Shown: in pieces, positions 43,101-55,095 of the stretch
Layout of the letters: every line of letters starts with the position of its first letter
Numbering within the stretch: position 1 is the stretch's first letter
Source: Sesamum alatum
Taxonomy: Eukaryota > Streptophyta > Magnoliopsida > Lamiales > Pedaliaceae
DNA length: 64,000 nt
Direction of reading: 5' to 3'
Assembly (NCBI GenBank): GCA_034509735.1
Contig: JACGWO010000005.1
Coordinates: forward strand, 17,349,264-17,413,263
The notes under the pieces: generated by a model
What the model was told of the DNA's origin: nothing
The model's input: only the letters and a program-made list of their open reading frames with translations
Databases searched by the model: none
Translations under genes and position numbers: made by a program

Positions 43101-45231
43101 GACGCCTACCGCCGAATTTCAGCCCTTCGTCGTAGGTTGTCGGGTAACTTCTTGTACTTAAAGTAGTCGATGAGCGGTTGTCGCCATTTCCTCTTCAATT
43201 TCGAAAACCTTCATAACATGATTTTCTTCCTCTTGGAATGTGTCATCCTCATCATCACTGAAGACCGGTGGTATGACCCAATTCTTACATATAGGTATGC
43301 GCGTTTCCTTATCAGTCATCGAGAGGGTTGAAGCAAGCTTGGCCAACGCATCAGCTTGTTTATTATCCTTCCTCGGCAGGTGCTCAAGTTCTACATCTCC
43401 TAGCCATCCTATAGCCTTCTTGCATAGTCATACTATAGAAGCAACTCAGGTTTTTTGACTTCGTAGAGACCGAGGAGCTGATTGATCACTAACTGAGAGT
43501 CTCCGTATACTTTGAGGTGTAGTTGCTTTATGTCAACTGCCATTTCCAATCCAAGGATTAAAGCTTGATATTCCGCCATATTACTTGGATAGTTCTGGGT
43601 TAAAGTGAAGGAATAAGGCAGGACTTCCCCTTCAGATGTGACAAAGACAACCCCAGCTCCAGCTCCTTCTCTATACGCAGCTCCATCAAAGTACATTTTC
43701 CAGGGGGACGTAACTTCAATCAAAAGGGCATCCTCGTCAGGAAAGTCATCAGACCATTCCCACACGGCAGGCATGGGGTGATCGGCTAGAAAGTCTGCTA
43801 AAACTTGTCCCTTCACAGCCTTTTGAGAAACGTATGTGATCTCTAATTGTTGCAGCTGAAGATACCATCTTGCGAGTCTATCAGATAGTACTGGCTTTGC
43901 CATGACATATTTCAGAGGATTCGCTTTTGAGACCAGATGGACATTGTGTGACTGAAAGTAATGCTTCAACTTTTGGATTGCAAAGATGAGCGTCAAACAT
44001 AGCTTTTCGATGGGTGAATAATTGAGCTCGTTTGGTGTCATCGTTCTGCTTAAATAGTATAAAGCATTCTCTTTCCCCTCATTGTTTTTCTGGGCAAGTA
44101 AGATTTCCATGGAGCGCTCTTGAGCAGCGACATACAGAATTAAGGGGCATCGGGGGACCGGTGCAACCAACACCGGAGGCTTCATCAGGTAGGATTTTAT
44201 GCTTCTGAATGCTTTATCACAAGCCTCATCCCATTCGAAGGGCACATCTTTCTTCATTAGGCGACTGAATGGTTGACAACGGCCTGCTAGATTTGAAACG
44301 AATCTCTGAAGGTATGCGAACTTTCCTTGCAAACTCTTGAGCTCATGGATGTTCCTAGGTTCTGGCATTCTCAAAATGGCATCAATCTTGGCTTGCTCAA
44401 TCTCTATACCCCGTTGACGGACGATGAACCCAAGGAATTTTTCGGACGTAACTCCGAATGCACATTTGGAGGGGTTCATTCTTAGCTGGTATCTCCTCAA
44501 ACGTTTGAAGACCTTCGTTAAGTTATGAAGATGACCCCCTCGTTTCTTTGAGTTCACTACCAGGTCATCGACATAGCATTCTACATTCTTGTGGAGCATG
44601 TCGTCGAAGATCTTTTGCATTGCCCTTTGATATGTAGCACCGGCATTCTTTAATCCAAAAGGCATGACCTTGTAGCAATATATGCCTTTACGAGTGCGAA
44701 ATGCCGTCAATTCTTCGTCTGTCGGCGCCATGCGTATTTGATTATATCTAGATGACCCATCCATGAAAAATAAGGCTTCATGACCTGTAGTAGCGTCTAT
44801 CATCAATTCAACAATGGGTAATGAAAAGTCGTCCTTGGGGCATGCGTGATTCAAGTCTCTAAAGTCGATGCATACTTGAATTTGTCCATTCTTCTTTCTC
44901 ATAGGGACGATACTAGAAATCCACGTCGGGTACTTGACTTCTCGAATGAAACCGACTTCGATAAGCTTGTTTATTTCACCTTCAATCAGTGGGATTAGCT
45001 CAGGTCGGAATCTCCTTTGGGCTTGTTTGACGGGACGAGCCCTTTCTTCACCGACAGGTGGTGCACAGCTACTTTTGGGTCTAGTCCGGGCATTTCTTTG
45101 TAGGACCATGCAAACACGTCTTTATACTCATGAAGTAGCGCGACATAAGCCTCATCTTCTTCTGGGGTTAGAGAGGCGCTTATGTAAATTGGTCGGGGAT
45201 CTTCGGCATCACCTAGATTGACTTCTTTCAA
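43101..45231 (-). pseudogene. Tat-type Gypsy RT, RNase H and second (archaeal-type) RNase H
   Basis: The main frame (43433-45109, 558 codons) holds RT with WISSIVPMRKKNG, FMDGSSRYNQI (near residue 115), VMPFGLKNAGATYQRAM and the catalytic ECYVDDLVV (near 180), then RNase H (LYYLSRTM...YSPIEKLCL) and, after a linker with QVLADFLADHP, a second RNase H: WKMYFDGAAYREGAGAGVVF, NMAEYQALILGLE and VYGDSQLVI (D, E, D all kept). Upstream (44995-45231) the pre-RT segment EYKDVFAWSYKEMPGLDP is in another frame. The tail of the second RNase H is broken near 43433; further pieces continue to about 43158. Two RNase H domains mark the Tat clade. Confidence 0.95.
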
Positions 45232-46578
45232 CTCATCAATGGTGGTTTTAACGCCTTCCTCAAGTTCTAGAGGAGTGTCTTCAGCATCTTCTTCTTCAAC
45301 ATCCTCATTTTCAATTAAGGTGATGTGATGAGCTAGGGCGATATCCTCTTCAGCCTGTCGTTAGCATAATTGGATGATGCTACGCTTTCTCTATCATCTT
45401 CGTCATCAAGTTAAACTTGTGTGAAGACCATTGTTCTTGCTTTAACTTTCAAGAATCTGCCACATGATATGTCTAGAGTTGTGTGGCGTCTCATTTTGGA
45501 AGGAATCAAACTTCTATGTTGATGTGAGGATGTGATGTTTTCCTTGGATTGCGCAACCACCTTGGACATGGCTTTCTTTTGATACATCATTCTTTTCTGT
45601 GGACCAAGTCTATCAAAGACAGATTGATTGTTGGTCTTTCTATGCACCATTCTTTTACGTGGGCCAAGTTTGTTGAAGACAGACTCTCGGGAATTTTCTT
45701 TCCTTTGGTCATCTTCTGTTGAAGAGAGACTTTAGCGGACATGGTTGCTGCTGGCCCTTTTTATGGAGATGCGGATAGGCTTAGGAAGGATAAAGCCAAG
45801 ACCCACACGTGAATCTGGGACTACGTGCCCTTTTTCCTTTAACATCACTTGGGTGGCGTTGAGTCCATGGAGCTTCTTGTTGGTGGCTTCGGGAGGAAGC
45901 TTTCCAAGGGCTAATCTTTCTTGTGGATTATACCTGGCTTTAACTAGCAGTTTGAAGGCCTTAGGATCATACCCTTCTCCATCTATAGCCAACGCTTCAT
46001 GTCCCTCTTCTTCTTTTTGGGTTGAGGACACAAATCCTTCGAGTGGCGGTTTCGATGGTTGCTTTGCGTTGACTTGAGTCAATGGTAAAGTCAGGCTCTT
46101 TGAAAATTCAGCCTCGACAGTGGGCTGCTCATTTCTTCTCATGCTTCAATCATCATGTGACTTTGGTTTCTCTGACGGTGAAAGTTTCCTCTTTTGGCAG
46201 TTTCAACGTAGTACTTGGCGTCGGCGAAGTGCGAGTCAACTTCGGTAAAAGGCTTGGTATCACCGAGTACCCTTTTCACTACACTATTGCGGCAGTATTT
46301 AAAGCATTGATGCCATGTCGAGGGGATACAGAATTTTCATGCAACCAAGGGCGGCCAAGAAGCATGTTGTAAGAAGTATTGGCGTCTATAACATGAAACA
46401 GTGCGGTTGACGCCATATCATCCATCAATAATTCCATCATTATAATGTCGACAGCCCTTTGTCCTCCTTGATTGAAGCCTTGAATCATGAGGCGGTTGTT
46501 TCCGAGCTCGTCCATCGGGATCCCCAAGTCTTTCAAGGTTCGTAGGGGTAAGATATTAATTGCAGAGCCTCCATCGAT
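45232..46578 (-). pseudogene. Tat-type Gypsy protease and protease-RT linker
   Basis: At 46560-46580 the minus strand reads IDGGSAINILP, the DGG-type aspartic protease active site of these elements, followed by LKDLGIPMDELG, MIQGFNQGGQRAV and [12 protein letters not shown] (46279-46536). A TAG just before IDGGSA and later frame changes break it. The linker follows: GYDPKAFKLLVKARYNPQE, LGKLPPEATNKKLHGLNATQ and SRVGLGF (45732-46142), then QSVFDRLGPQKRM (45411-45650). Protease would process Gag-Pol; the linker is of unknown role but conserved in Tat elements. Confidence 0.85.
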
Positions 46579-48290
46579 CTATATTCTATTCACCTTTTCT
46601 TCACGTACATATCCAGCGACGAACAAGGGGCGGTTATGAGGTTTTGACCAAAGAAGCAAATCTTCGTCGGTGAAAGTAATGGTGGACATGCATTCGTCAA
46701 TATCAGAGGAATCTTCTTTTTCAGACAGAGCGTCCTCATTGATTGCAGTATCGTTCTCGTGTGTGGTATTATAGGAGGCTTCACTGTTGAAAAATCCACA
46801 CTTGACTGAGGTTACATTTGCTACTGCAGTATCTTTTTCAAGAGAGATCTTACCTTGGCGAGCTAACTCCATAACCTTGTCTTTGAACACAAAGCAATCT
46901 TGTATCGAATGCCCAACTAAATGATGGTACTTGCAATATTTTGGGTCATCTGTTCGTTCGGCTTCTTCAGGTCGTTTTGCTTTGGGTAGTTCAATGAGTT
47001 CAGCCTCCAACAAGTCATCAAATATGCTGGGGACATCGGAATCAAGGAAAGGATATTGATTTGCTTGAATTTCTTCCAGAGTCAGCTTTATTTGCGGTCT
47101 CTCGTAAGGAGCATTTTGCTTCGAGGTAATGCTGTCTTTTGTTGCGCTCCTAAGCTTAGCGCTACATTCACTGCCATCGATTCCTTGCTTGGATGTTTTG
47201 AAAAAGTTTTGCCCCCTTTCATGATTTCTTGCCTTTCCTTGGTTCTGCGGGGCTCTCGAACAGGTGGTCTTTCTACTCCACTTGCTGCCATACTTAACTC
47301 CATGTCATGTGCTCGAGTGGGCAAATGTTCGAATGATCTGGGTAGGATTCCTTGAAGAATATACCAAAGACCCCAATGCATCCCTTGAATACACATCTCA
47401 ATGGCGGAGGCTTCAGATAATCGATCTTTGTAGTTGAGGCTCAGATTCCTCCACCTATTGATATAATCAATAACTGGCTCATCCTTCCACTGGCGGGAAT
47501 TTGTAAGTTCAATCATGCTGACGGTCCGCCTAGTGCTATAGAATCGATTGAGGAACTCTTGCTCTAGTTGTTCCCATCCATCATTGAACCGGCCTCTAGA
47601 TCGGTATACAAATCAAATGCGTTGCCTTTGAGTGATCGGGCAAACTGCTTGACTAGGTGATCTCCATACGTTCTAGCGTCGTTGCACGTTTCGACGAAGT
47701 GGGTGACGTGCTGCTTAGGGTTTCCTTTGCCGTCAAATTGTTGGAACTTTGGTGGTTGGAAGCCCATCGGCATCTTCAAGCTGTCAATTCTTAGAGTGTA
47801 GGGCTTGGAGTATGTAAAGGATGACCTTGAGCTTCCCTCAATCTTGCTTTTGATGATCCCTTCGATAAATTCTTTCAATTGGTCCACAGGGATCAATCCA
47901 TTGGACGAGACTTGAAGCCCTTTTGCAGGTTATCTTTCTCGGTGTAATTCTCCTTTGTGGATATTTCTACTTCATCGTGAGCCTCAACTTGTTTTCCCCA
48001 AGTATGGCTTGTCTCAACGTTGTCCAGCTTGTTGATCAACCTGGCGATTTGGACATCTTGCTCTTGGACATGCTTGGCGAGTCCCTCGATAGCCCTTGTC
48101 AGGCTTGCAATTTGCTCTTCTAAGGTTGTAGCATTTGTCACCATGACTGGGGCCACATTCGTTACGAAGAAGTAGCCAAACTCGGAGCGAGGAGAGGACG
48201 GAGGAGATTTACCGTCGTCATCTTCGCTTGCGTGGTTAGGCACGAATATGTCCTTCTGAGCAGACTCAACTGGAGGAGTCATCTGGGAAG
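46579..48290 (-). pseudogene. Tat-type Gypsy Gag (three frames)
   Basis: From 48282: an N-terminal part with acidic stretch and a coiled-coil segment (TTLEEQIASLTRAIEGLAK); after a one-base loss near 47895, LKEFIEGIIKSK, PKFQQFDGKGNPKQHVTHF and DHLVKQFARSLKGNAFDLY (47564-47896); after another shift near 47570, the retrotransposon Gag fold WKDEPVIDYINRWRNLSLNY and GMHWGLWYILQG (47088-47516); then DDPKYCKYHHLVGHSIQDCF, the zinc-binding tail (46579-47013). Expected role: particle assembly. At least three frameshifts or stops. Confidence 0.9.
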
Positions 48291-48462
48291 ATTACTTAAG
48301 TTTCTTCGACATGCTCCTCGTAGTAACACGAGGCGCTTGGTACTTGAACTTGAAGACTTCAATGTGGCGAGTTTGGCATTCACCGGCTTCATAACTTTTC
48401 CTTGAGTGTCCATTGAAATACTTCAGGCTTTGTTGAAGGGAAGAGATGAGAAGTAGAGATGT

Positions 48463-48481
48463 CCCACTGGGCGTGCCAAAA
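48463..48481 (-). other. Probable primer-binding site of Tat-type element
   Basis: Minus strand TTTTGGCACGCCCAGTGGG, starting two bases from the 5' LTR end (48484). TGGCACGCCC has the TGG start expected for pairing with a tRNA CCA end; I cannot say which tRNA. Confidence 0.6.
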
Positions 48482-48483
48482 TT

Positions 48484-49257
48484 TGTAAACAAATTTTCGT
48501 GTTCCTGAATTTATCGAAACAAGAAAATATTACAAATAAATTACTTGAATTGATTGAATATTTGTGGGTGCGAAATCTCTACTTGAAAACCTCTGATTCT
48601 TCTCTTCAAGAACTTGATATTTGGCTTTGGCAACTTCGAAGGTGAAACTCAATATTTGATCTCCTTTGATGTTGACTTTGACTTTGAATAACATTAATTC
48701 GAGGGTTGTTGACTTGTTCCTGGATCAAACGCTATAAACTTGGAGATATTTGACTTGAACTTGGGATATTTCTTGGTGGATTTGAGACTTTGATCTTCCA
48801 CCAAGGTGGACTTCTGTCTTGATAACGTTACTTCGCCGATCTTCGAACTTCTTGTCGAATTAAACGCTGACTTCGGCCGATTTCAGCGACGAACGCCTTG
48901 AATCTTGACTAGAACGCCATGGATCTTCCTTGATTTGCGCTTTAGAGGATTTTGGGACTTCTTGAATGCTCTTGCTTGTGTCTTCAATTGTATGTGTGTG
49001 TGTGTGTGTGCGTGTATGTTTTGAATGAGTTCTAAGGACCCCTTTATATAGCTGTCAAAGAGGTAGAGTTATGGTGAACTTGAATACTTATTTTGTATTA
49101 TCTCCTTATTTTAATTTAAATAAATAAATACATTAAGTATTTGGGAAGACATGATTGATCAATTTCGATATTATCTCTTTAATTTTTATATTTTTCAAAG
49201 AGATAATACAAGAAATATTTATCTTTGATTTGATTGGCCGAAACAGCTCAATTTGAC
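48484..49257 (-). repeat. 5' LTR of Tat-type element (774 bp kept, outer end deleted)
   Basis: Matches 37225-37640 with an extra segment (48618-48970) that the other LTR has lost. It ends at AATTTGACA (49257), where the Helitron 5' end begins; the outer 180 bp present in the other LTR are missing. Confidence 0.88.
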
Positions 49258-49299
49258 ACTATTAGAGGAAAACAACCTTTTCTTTTATTATAGTATAGA

Positions 49300-50345
49300 T
49301 AAATTACACACATTTACTAAGGGTATGATTGGTATGAGAGAAATGGGTTAGATCCATGAACATTCCTAATTTTATTCCAAACACATGTTTGGTATAACTT
49401 AGGAATAGCAATAACCATTTCTTTGGGAATGCCCATTCCCGTAAGTATGGCATTAGCCTTTAGGCATTCTCCCACTTACCCATGGTTTAGCTATTCCCAA
49501 TAGATTGGGAATAGATTTTTTTTTATATATATTGCTAAAATAACTTTTAATAAAATTATAGTTGCAAGATTTATAATCACAAAATTATATATTATTTTGA
49601 ATACATTAAATAAAATAAATATCAATATAAAATATTTAAATATGTGTTACCAAAATATAAACTATATAATATAAAAAAATAAATTCTTAAATATAATATA
49701 AAATTATTAACATCTTTATACGCATTTTACCAAATATTACTTTAAGTATAAGCATTTACCAAATAATAAATATTTATCAAAAGAATTTAAATATATGAAA
49801 ACGTCCAACAATATATATTATAAACTTATAATTAATGTAACATTTCAAAATAATACTTCTTATGTCATTCATGAGATGTAGCTTAGAGCCTTAGTGTTTT
49901 TTTATTTTAATTTTTAAGTTTCATTATTTAGAAAATATATAAATGAGTAATTTGAAAAGTTTTGATTCAATTCCCTTTTTCATTACTTTGGTATATCAAA
50001 CATAGGAATGGCATACCAAATTATCATTCCATTCCTACTTTTATTCCATTCCTAATTTTATTTCATTCACACTCAATTCCATTCCTATATACCAATCATG
50101 ACCTAAGTGTTTTTGCAAACTAACTTTATAAAGCTTTTACTTAATTCTTTTCTATAATATCATTTTAAATCACATAATTAACAAATATAATTATGTGATT
50201 AATGATCTACTAAACTTTTATCGAAATTAAGTCATATATTAAAATTAACCAAGTACATAATTTAAATACAATGATTAATGTATATTAATATTTTTATCAT
50301 AAATTTTTTTATTTGCTCACGCATCGCGTGTGCGTGGACTGCTAG
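49300..50345 (+). mobile_element. Helitron 3, 3' part (plus strand), with MITE insertion
   Basis: The 3' end reads CTCACGCATCGCGTGTGCGT then GGACTGCTAG|T at 50345, a hairpin plus CTAG terminus like that of Helitron 1 in opposite orientation. The inside (TTAATGATCTACTAAA, TTAATGTATATTAATA) matches Helitron 1 near 30990-31110. No TCTATACTA start is present on this strand; the left side meets the 5' end of Helitron 2 at 49299. Confidence 0.75.
49321..50103. mobile_element. Tourist-like (PIF/Harbinger) MITE, 783 bp
   Basis: Terminal inverted repeats GGGTATGATTGGTATGAGAG (left) and GGTCATGATTGGTATATAGG (right, reverse complement), with TAA on both sides (49318-49320 and 50104-50106), the target of the PIF/Harbinger superfamily. 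The interior is AT-rich, with mirrored ATTCC words and no coding sequence. Confidence 0.85.
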
Positions 50346-50853
50346 TAGATATTTATTTAAATTAGCATGTTGGTGCCCTTTCAACTAGGGTTGAATTAAA
50401 TAATCAAACTATTTGATATTCGATTAAAATCGATCGATAAAAACTTGTTTGAACTCAATTGTTAAACTTAACAAACCAAACTTGAACAAAAAAAAAAAAT
50501 TGTTCGGTAAACTTTTGAGCTCGGCTCGAACTTGACGACTCTATTAGTGCAAAAATAATAAAATATACTTGAAAATATCAAGTTACTCGAGCTCGACTCA
50601 TGTTTGATTCAATTAAAACTCGTTTGAGCTAGATTGGAACAATAATCATATCAAATTCAAACACACTTTTTGAAGCTCGATTAGAACAATAATCATATCA
50701 AATTCAAATATATTTTTTGTATGTTTGGCTTGGCTCGAATCATTTAAACCCCTACTTTCAACGCACCTACTCCAATTAGGACTCCTTTTTCCATCTATTA
50801 ATGAGGAAGATCTCGACTATTAGTTTCTTAAGCTTTCAGTAATCGAGCAATCA
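50346..50853. other. AT-rich spacer before the tRNA
   Basis: About 500 bp without a gene. It has a repeated word AATAATCATATCAAATTCAAA (50640 and 50687), part of a 48-bp imperfect duplication. Confidence 0.6.
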
Positions 50854-50870
50854 GCTGGAGTAGCTCAGTT

Positions 50871-50903
<33 letters not shown>

Positions 50904-50927
50904 AAGGTTCAAGCCCTTCCTCTAGCG
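50854..50927 (+). tRNA. tRNA-Asn (anticodon GTT)
   Basis: 74 nt with full cloverleaf: acceptor GCTGGAG/CTCTAGC (one G-T pair), D arm AGCTCAGTTGGTTAGAGCG, anticodon stem GTGG/CCAC with loop CTGTTAA, T arm GAAGG/CCTTC with TTCAAGC, discriminator G. No intron. CAA lies a few bases upstream (50848-50850) and T runs follow (TTTATTTT), as for plant pol III tRNA genes. The sequence is close to the conserved plant tRNA-Asn, with few changes, so it is probably functional. Confidence 0.97.
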
Positions 50928-52578
50928 TTTATTTTCACATTCTACGTTTTCTTTTTACTAAATTAAGCCCGCCCCTTACAACATTTTCTCTTACATTGAG
51001 ATTGAGTGTTTGACTGAAAGGAAAACTATAGGCTTTTGTATTTTAAAATAAGTTATAAGCTAAATTTAAATTGTTCTGAAAGCTTTATAAGGTCTCAAAT
51101 TTTATTTCTAAAACAAATTTAGTTATTAGCTAAAAATAAAAAATAATTATTAATTTGATTTTGATCTAATAATTTGAGCAATCAGTAGCTTTCTATCGTT
51201 TATCAACCAAATATGGATTTATCTAGTCATTCAAAGAAACATAGATAATATTGTTTACTATTGAAACATAAAATTAAAAAAAAAATCCGTTTATAATCTA
51301 TAAATTTCAAATATCAATTAAGTCTTATATTATTAATTAGGCCAAAATAAATAAAATAATATAAGAAGGTTATCGAGGACTTATTTTATATATGTTGGCT
51401 TATGAATGATAAAAAAATTACTAAATTGTACAAATTATTAAATTGAAAACAAATTATCACATTGAAATCAAATTGGAAATTTAATAATAATAAAAAAAAT
51501 TATTTTTCTTATTTTCTTTGGGCTAAATATATAAAATGAGACTGAGTTGATTCTGAAATAGAATATAAATTGATAAGAATTTTATTATGATTAAATAGTA
51601 AATAAATTCTCTACTTTTATTTTTGAATTAGCTTGATAAATTTATATTCATTTGTATGATAAACGATAAAAAAAAATAACAAATTGCTCAAATTATCAAA
51701 TCAAAATCAAATTGATAATATAATAATATATACTAAAAATATCCAAGACAATTCGATTAATAATGATATGCCAATGTTAGATGCCACATTAACTATCTAT
51801 TTTATTTTTCTCTTTCTTATCGTTTATATTAAATAAAATTATATTTTTATCCTTATACTTGACCATTGACTAATTATCAACTAACTTTAGGATAGTTTCT
51901 CGCCAAAGCACCAAACTTAATGAGAGGTCCTTGTCAACACACCAAACTTTTGGTTGGGCGGGTGTTCGGATCGAGTTATTCACGTCACGACCTGATTCGA
52001 ATGGATTTGGATAGATTGGGTTCGATAATTTTCTAGTTTCAGGTTACTTGAACCCATTTTCAAATAAATGGGTCACTTATCTGGTAGAGAAAGATGTTCA
52101 ATCAAATTAATCGGAGTATCTAATATTTATTCAAAAAAAAATTAAAATTAAAATTAAAAGTTAAATATAATATATAAATATAAGAGATTTATTTTGTTGT
52201 TACTAGTAAAATAGTAAAGAGAATAATGTTATGAATTGTATTATCTAATTTGACTTAATTGTGATGTTATATTATTTTTTAACATTAAAAAGTTGATATT
52301 ATTTTTGAATTAAATTTTTGTATGATATTTGGAAAAAAGAAAGTTACATCATGCATATTAATTATAATTTATAAGTATAACGTTATCAAAATAAAATATG
52401 CTTTTAAATACTTTTCGTTGCTCTACTTTCTTCACATTTAAATTACAAGAAATAAAGAAGAAAAAATTTGGGGTACCCAACTTTAATGGGTATCCAATTA
52501 TCGAGTATCCAACTTTATCATATTTCTATTGGGTACCAAAATGTACGGGACGTTTATTCATTGGGTTAAATATGATGT
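50928..52578. other. AT-rich intergenic stretch
   Basis: About 1.65 kb with no gene recognised. Near 51945-52080 there is degraded repeat-like sequence (GGGTTCGATAATTTT, TTGAACCCATTTT). Confidence 0.5.
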
Positions 52579-52894
52579 GAGAAATGAGCAACAAAATCCC
52601 TATGAAAAAAAAATAGAAAATTATCCTGTCACAGGGGATTTTTCCGTCTATGAATTTTTATCCACTGTGTCGCCTGATTCCACCCCACGAATCAGATAGT
52701 CTTCTCAATCTCACAAGCACTCATGTTTGTTTATAGTCTAAATTAGATTTAAGCAAGTCACAAGCATAAGCAGTACCAGATAGCCACACAATATAAACGA
52801 GGCACACAATTTATAGGAATAATCACAATCTTGCATTAATCAACCATTCAACAATACGAGGAATATCGTTGGCATACACACTCATAGTGCCTCA

Positions 52895-53145
52895 AGTAAT
52901 CTTCCAGTAGCCCACTCACCCTCTTTGTTTGACCATCAATCTGGGGATGGTTAGTAGTGGAAAACTTCAACTCTGTATCCATCATGTTAAACAACACCGT
53001 CTAAAACTTACCAGTAAATCTGTTGCCCCGATGGTACTATCGATCGAGGATGGAGAAGGATTTTGAATCCTATGTGCGGACTTGTTTGGTTTGTCAACTC
53101 GACAAGGTGGAAGGAAAAAGGAAGCCAGATTATTGCAGTCACTGA
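52895..53145. pseudogene. Scrambled Gypsy integrase fragments, left side
   Basis: On the minus strand 52895-53020 reads TELKFSTTNHPQIDGQTK and RVSGLLEDYL, part of an integrase core. Directly beside it, on the plus strand from 53040, comes MEKDFESYVRTCLVCQLDK, the zinc-binding region that normally lies before the core. So two parts of one gene lie in opposite orientation. The plus-strand piece continues at 57659 beyond the inserted LTR element. Confidence 0.75.
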
Positions 53146-53150
53146 CCGTG
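53146..53150. repeat. Target-site duplication (left, CCGTG)
   Basis: CCGTG at 53146-53150 is repeated at 57654-57658 outside the right LTR. Confidence 0.92.
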
Positions 53151-54266
53151 TGTTACGAGCGGACTCTTTTGTCACTGACTCATATCTCTTTTATGCCCGT
53201 GATGCCTCTCAGGTTGTGCACAACCTTTGACCGGCCTTCCTCCATTCGAGTCCTCTCAGTCTCCCGGCCATGTGTCTTCGACACTCGCAGCTTAGTAGCG
53301 CGACACCCAAACGCATCCCTGTGCAGCGCCTCACGCCCACGCACTTGCCTATCCGGAATGCCCATGTTCGCAGAGGGTCGCGGCTCTCGTGCCTTCATGT
53401 CCGGCCCCAACTAGCCAGCTTGCCATCACGCGTCTCGCCCACAACCTCGATCTTTCTATACTTCTCGAAATAGCTCGGAGCATCCTCGCCCCCGTCTCGG
53501 CACTATGGGCCAACTTATGCCCACAACACCCATCACACGCACAACAATCACTCGGTGCATTACCGGCGCATGTCTTCGCCATGCCCGTCTCGCATGCCTC
53601 ACCCGAGTAGGGCAGCATCACCCATCCGTGGCCCAACTCGTATGCCAACATCTCGCATCAGTCCTGCACGGCATGCCCAACATGCCTTCTTGCCTTTCGG
53701 CATGGCCTCATAATCTTGCCCACAGCGCGGCGTCACCCCACAACCGCGTATCTTAGCCAACAGACCGTCGTACATGGCTAGAACCCAATAGCGCACGTTA
53801 CGAGTAGCTCACGAGGTCTTTCAATGCTTCGTCTCGATCGCTCATTCCGCCCGAGAGGTGTTGCCTATGACTTCCTGCAGCCCACGGGGCATCCTCACAA
53901 TCACACGGAGCCTCTCGGCGCATTCTTTGTCCAACGTGTGCCTAAAGCCGGCCCTTGAGGCCCCCACATGCCCCAAGGGAATCGCTTATTTAGTGCCTCA
54001 CTGCACGAGGGGGACTGGCTGGAGCTCACCACTGCTGTCCCCCTTATAATAGGCTTAAAAATATTTTCCTTTGTTCTAGCAGTAGATATTCAAAGTTCTT
54101 AAAATGGCCGAGGAGTGCACCTAATTCCCAACTCCCTCATCCGACGTCCGAATTGCGTACCGCTTGAACCATTGCACTCCTGCGTGCCGGGCCGACATCC
54201 CCTTATCGCCCGCACGTCCTCCGCAAGTCACTACCGATACTCCTAGTTAAGGGGCGGCAGGTGACA
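53151..54266 (-). repeat. 3' LTR of the non-coding LTR element (1116 bp)
   Basis: Plus strand TGTTACGAGCGGACTC...GCGGCAGGTGACA. Compared with the other LTR it has an extra 27 bp near 53820 (TCAATGCTTCGTCTCGATCG...) and lacks about 70 bp present at 57259-57330. Confidence 0.93.
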
Positions 54267-54278
54267 TTCTCCCCCACT
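54267..54278 (-). other. Polypurine tract of the non-coding LTR element
   Basis: Minus strand AGTGGGGGAGAA, directly before the LTR start TGTCACCTGCC. A near copy (CTCTCCCCCACTCGATGTGTTG) lies inside the element at 55108-55130. Confidence 0.85.
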
Positions 54279-54469
54279 CGATCTGTTGACGTCCTCGTCA
54301 ATACATACACAAAGAATTGAAGTGTATGCAGTGCCTGATACTCCTCCCAGTATCACGCAACACCAAACCGGCTTCCGGCTCTTTCAAGCCCATCTGCGTG
54401 AGTGCCTCTTCAGCACAATACGTTGTCTCCACCTCGATGGCGCCTCGCTGCACCCCATAGTGGCCTGAT

Positions 54470-55095
54470 CGACACAAATGGAAGTCCGCGTACTTCATCT
54501 ACACCCTCTCCCTCAATTGGTGGTTGGCTCCCCCGAATAGTGCCGCAATGCACCCAATTCGACACAAAAAGTGCAAGCTGGAAGTCTGTACACTCATTCT
54601 GCACTCCCTTCCTCGATAGCTGGGTTGCCTCCACAAATAGTGCCTCAATGCACTCCAGTTCACATTCAACACAAGCTGGAAGTCTGTGTACGCCCCTACA
54701 CTCTCTTCCTCTAACTGTTGCCGCAACTGATGGTTTGCCCCCACGGATAGTGTTTCAATACACTTAATCCCTCAGGCCTGAAGTCTGTACCGTCATGCTG
54801 CACTCTCTTCCTCATCTGTCACTTCAACTGATAGTTTGCCTCCACGGGTAGTGTCTCAATATACTCAAATCCCCAAGTTCGAAGTCTGTGCCGACATTCT
54901 GCACTCTCTTTCTGTGACTGACGGGTAACAAACTGTGCCGCAAGTTTCATCAGGTGTGCCATCATACTGTGTCGTCCCTCAAAACAGTGCCTCATATACA
55001 CCCGGAATTGAGCTAGAATGAATCATGTCTCTCAAAACAGTGCCTCAAATACACCCGGAATTGATTTGGAACAAGTCAAGCTTGAAGTCTGTGCG
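54470..55095. repeat. Internal ~100-bp tandem repeats of the non-coding LTR element
   Basis: Units beginning GGAAGTC or TGAAGTCTGT at about 54480, 54580, 54678, 54779, 54880 and 55084 each carry CACTCTCTTCCTC, a variable part, GTTTGCCTCCACGG and TAGTGTCTCAATACAC. The period is about 100 bp with much divergence. A shorter direct repeat, TCTCAAAACAGTGCCTCA, occurs at 54976 and 55029. Confidence 0.85.

Larger units (their letters stand above)
37225..49257 (-). mobile_element. Tat-type Ty3/Gypsy retrotransposon carrying an antisense PMD gene (12 kb)
   Basis: Order on the minus strand: 5' LTR (48484-49257, truncated), primer-binding site, gag (46580-48290), protease and linker (45410-46580), RT, RNase H and a second archaeal-type RNase H (43433-45231), integrase (41961-43100), then a 4-kb stretch with a plus-strand gene of the plant mobile domain family (38.4-41.6 kb), polypurine tract and 3' LTR (37225-37820). 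The double RNase H and the additional gene between pol and 3' LTR are features of the Tat clade. All genes carry stops or frameshifts, so this copy is inactive. Confidence 0.9.
37158..49299 (-). mobile_element. Helitron 2 termini enclosing a Ty3/Gypsy element
   Basis: Minus strand: start A|TCTATACTATAATAAAAGAAAAGG at 49299 and end GTGTGGACTGCTAG|T at 37158. Only about 67 bp at the 3' side (37158-37224) and 42 bp at the 5' side (49258-49299) are Helitron; the rest is the Gypsy element, whose right LTR is cut at 49257. A deletion running from the Helitron interior into the LTR explains both the missing Helitron body and the missing LTR end. Confidence 0.6.
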
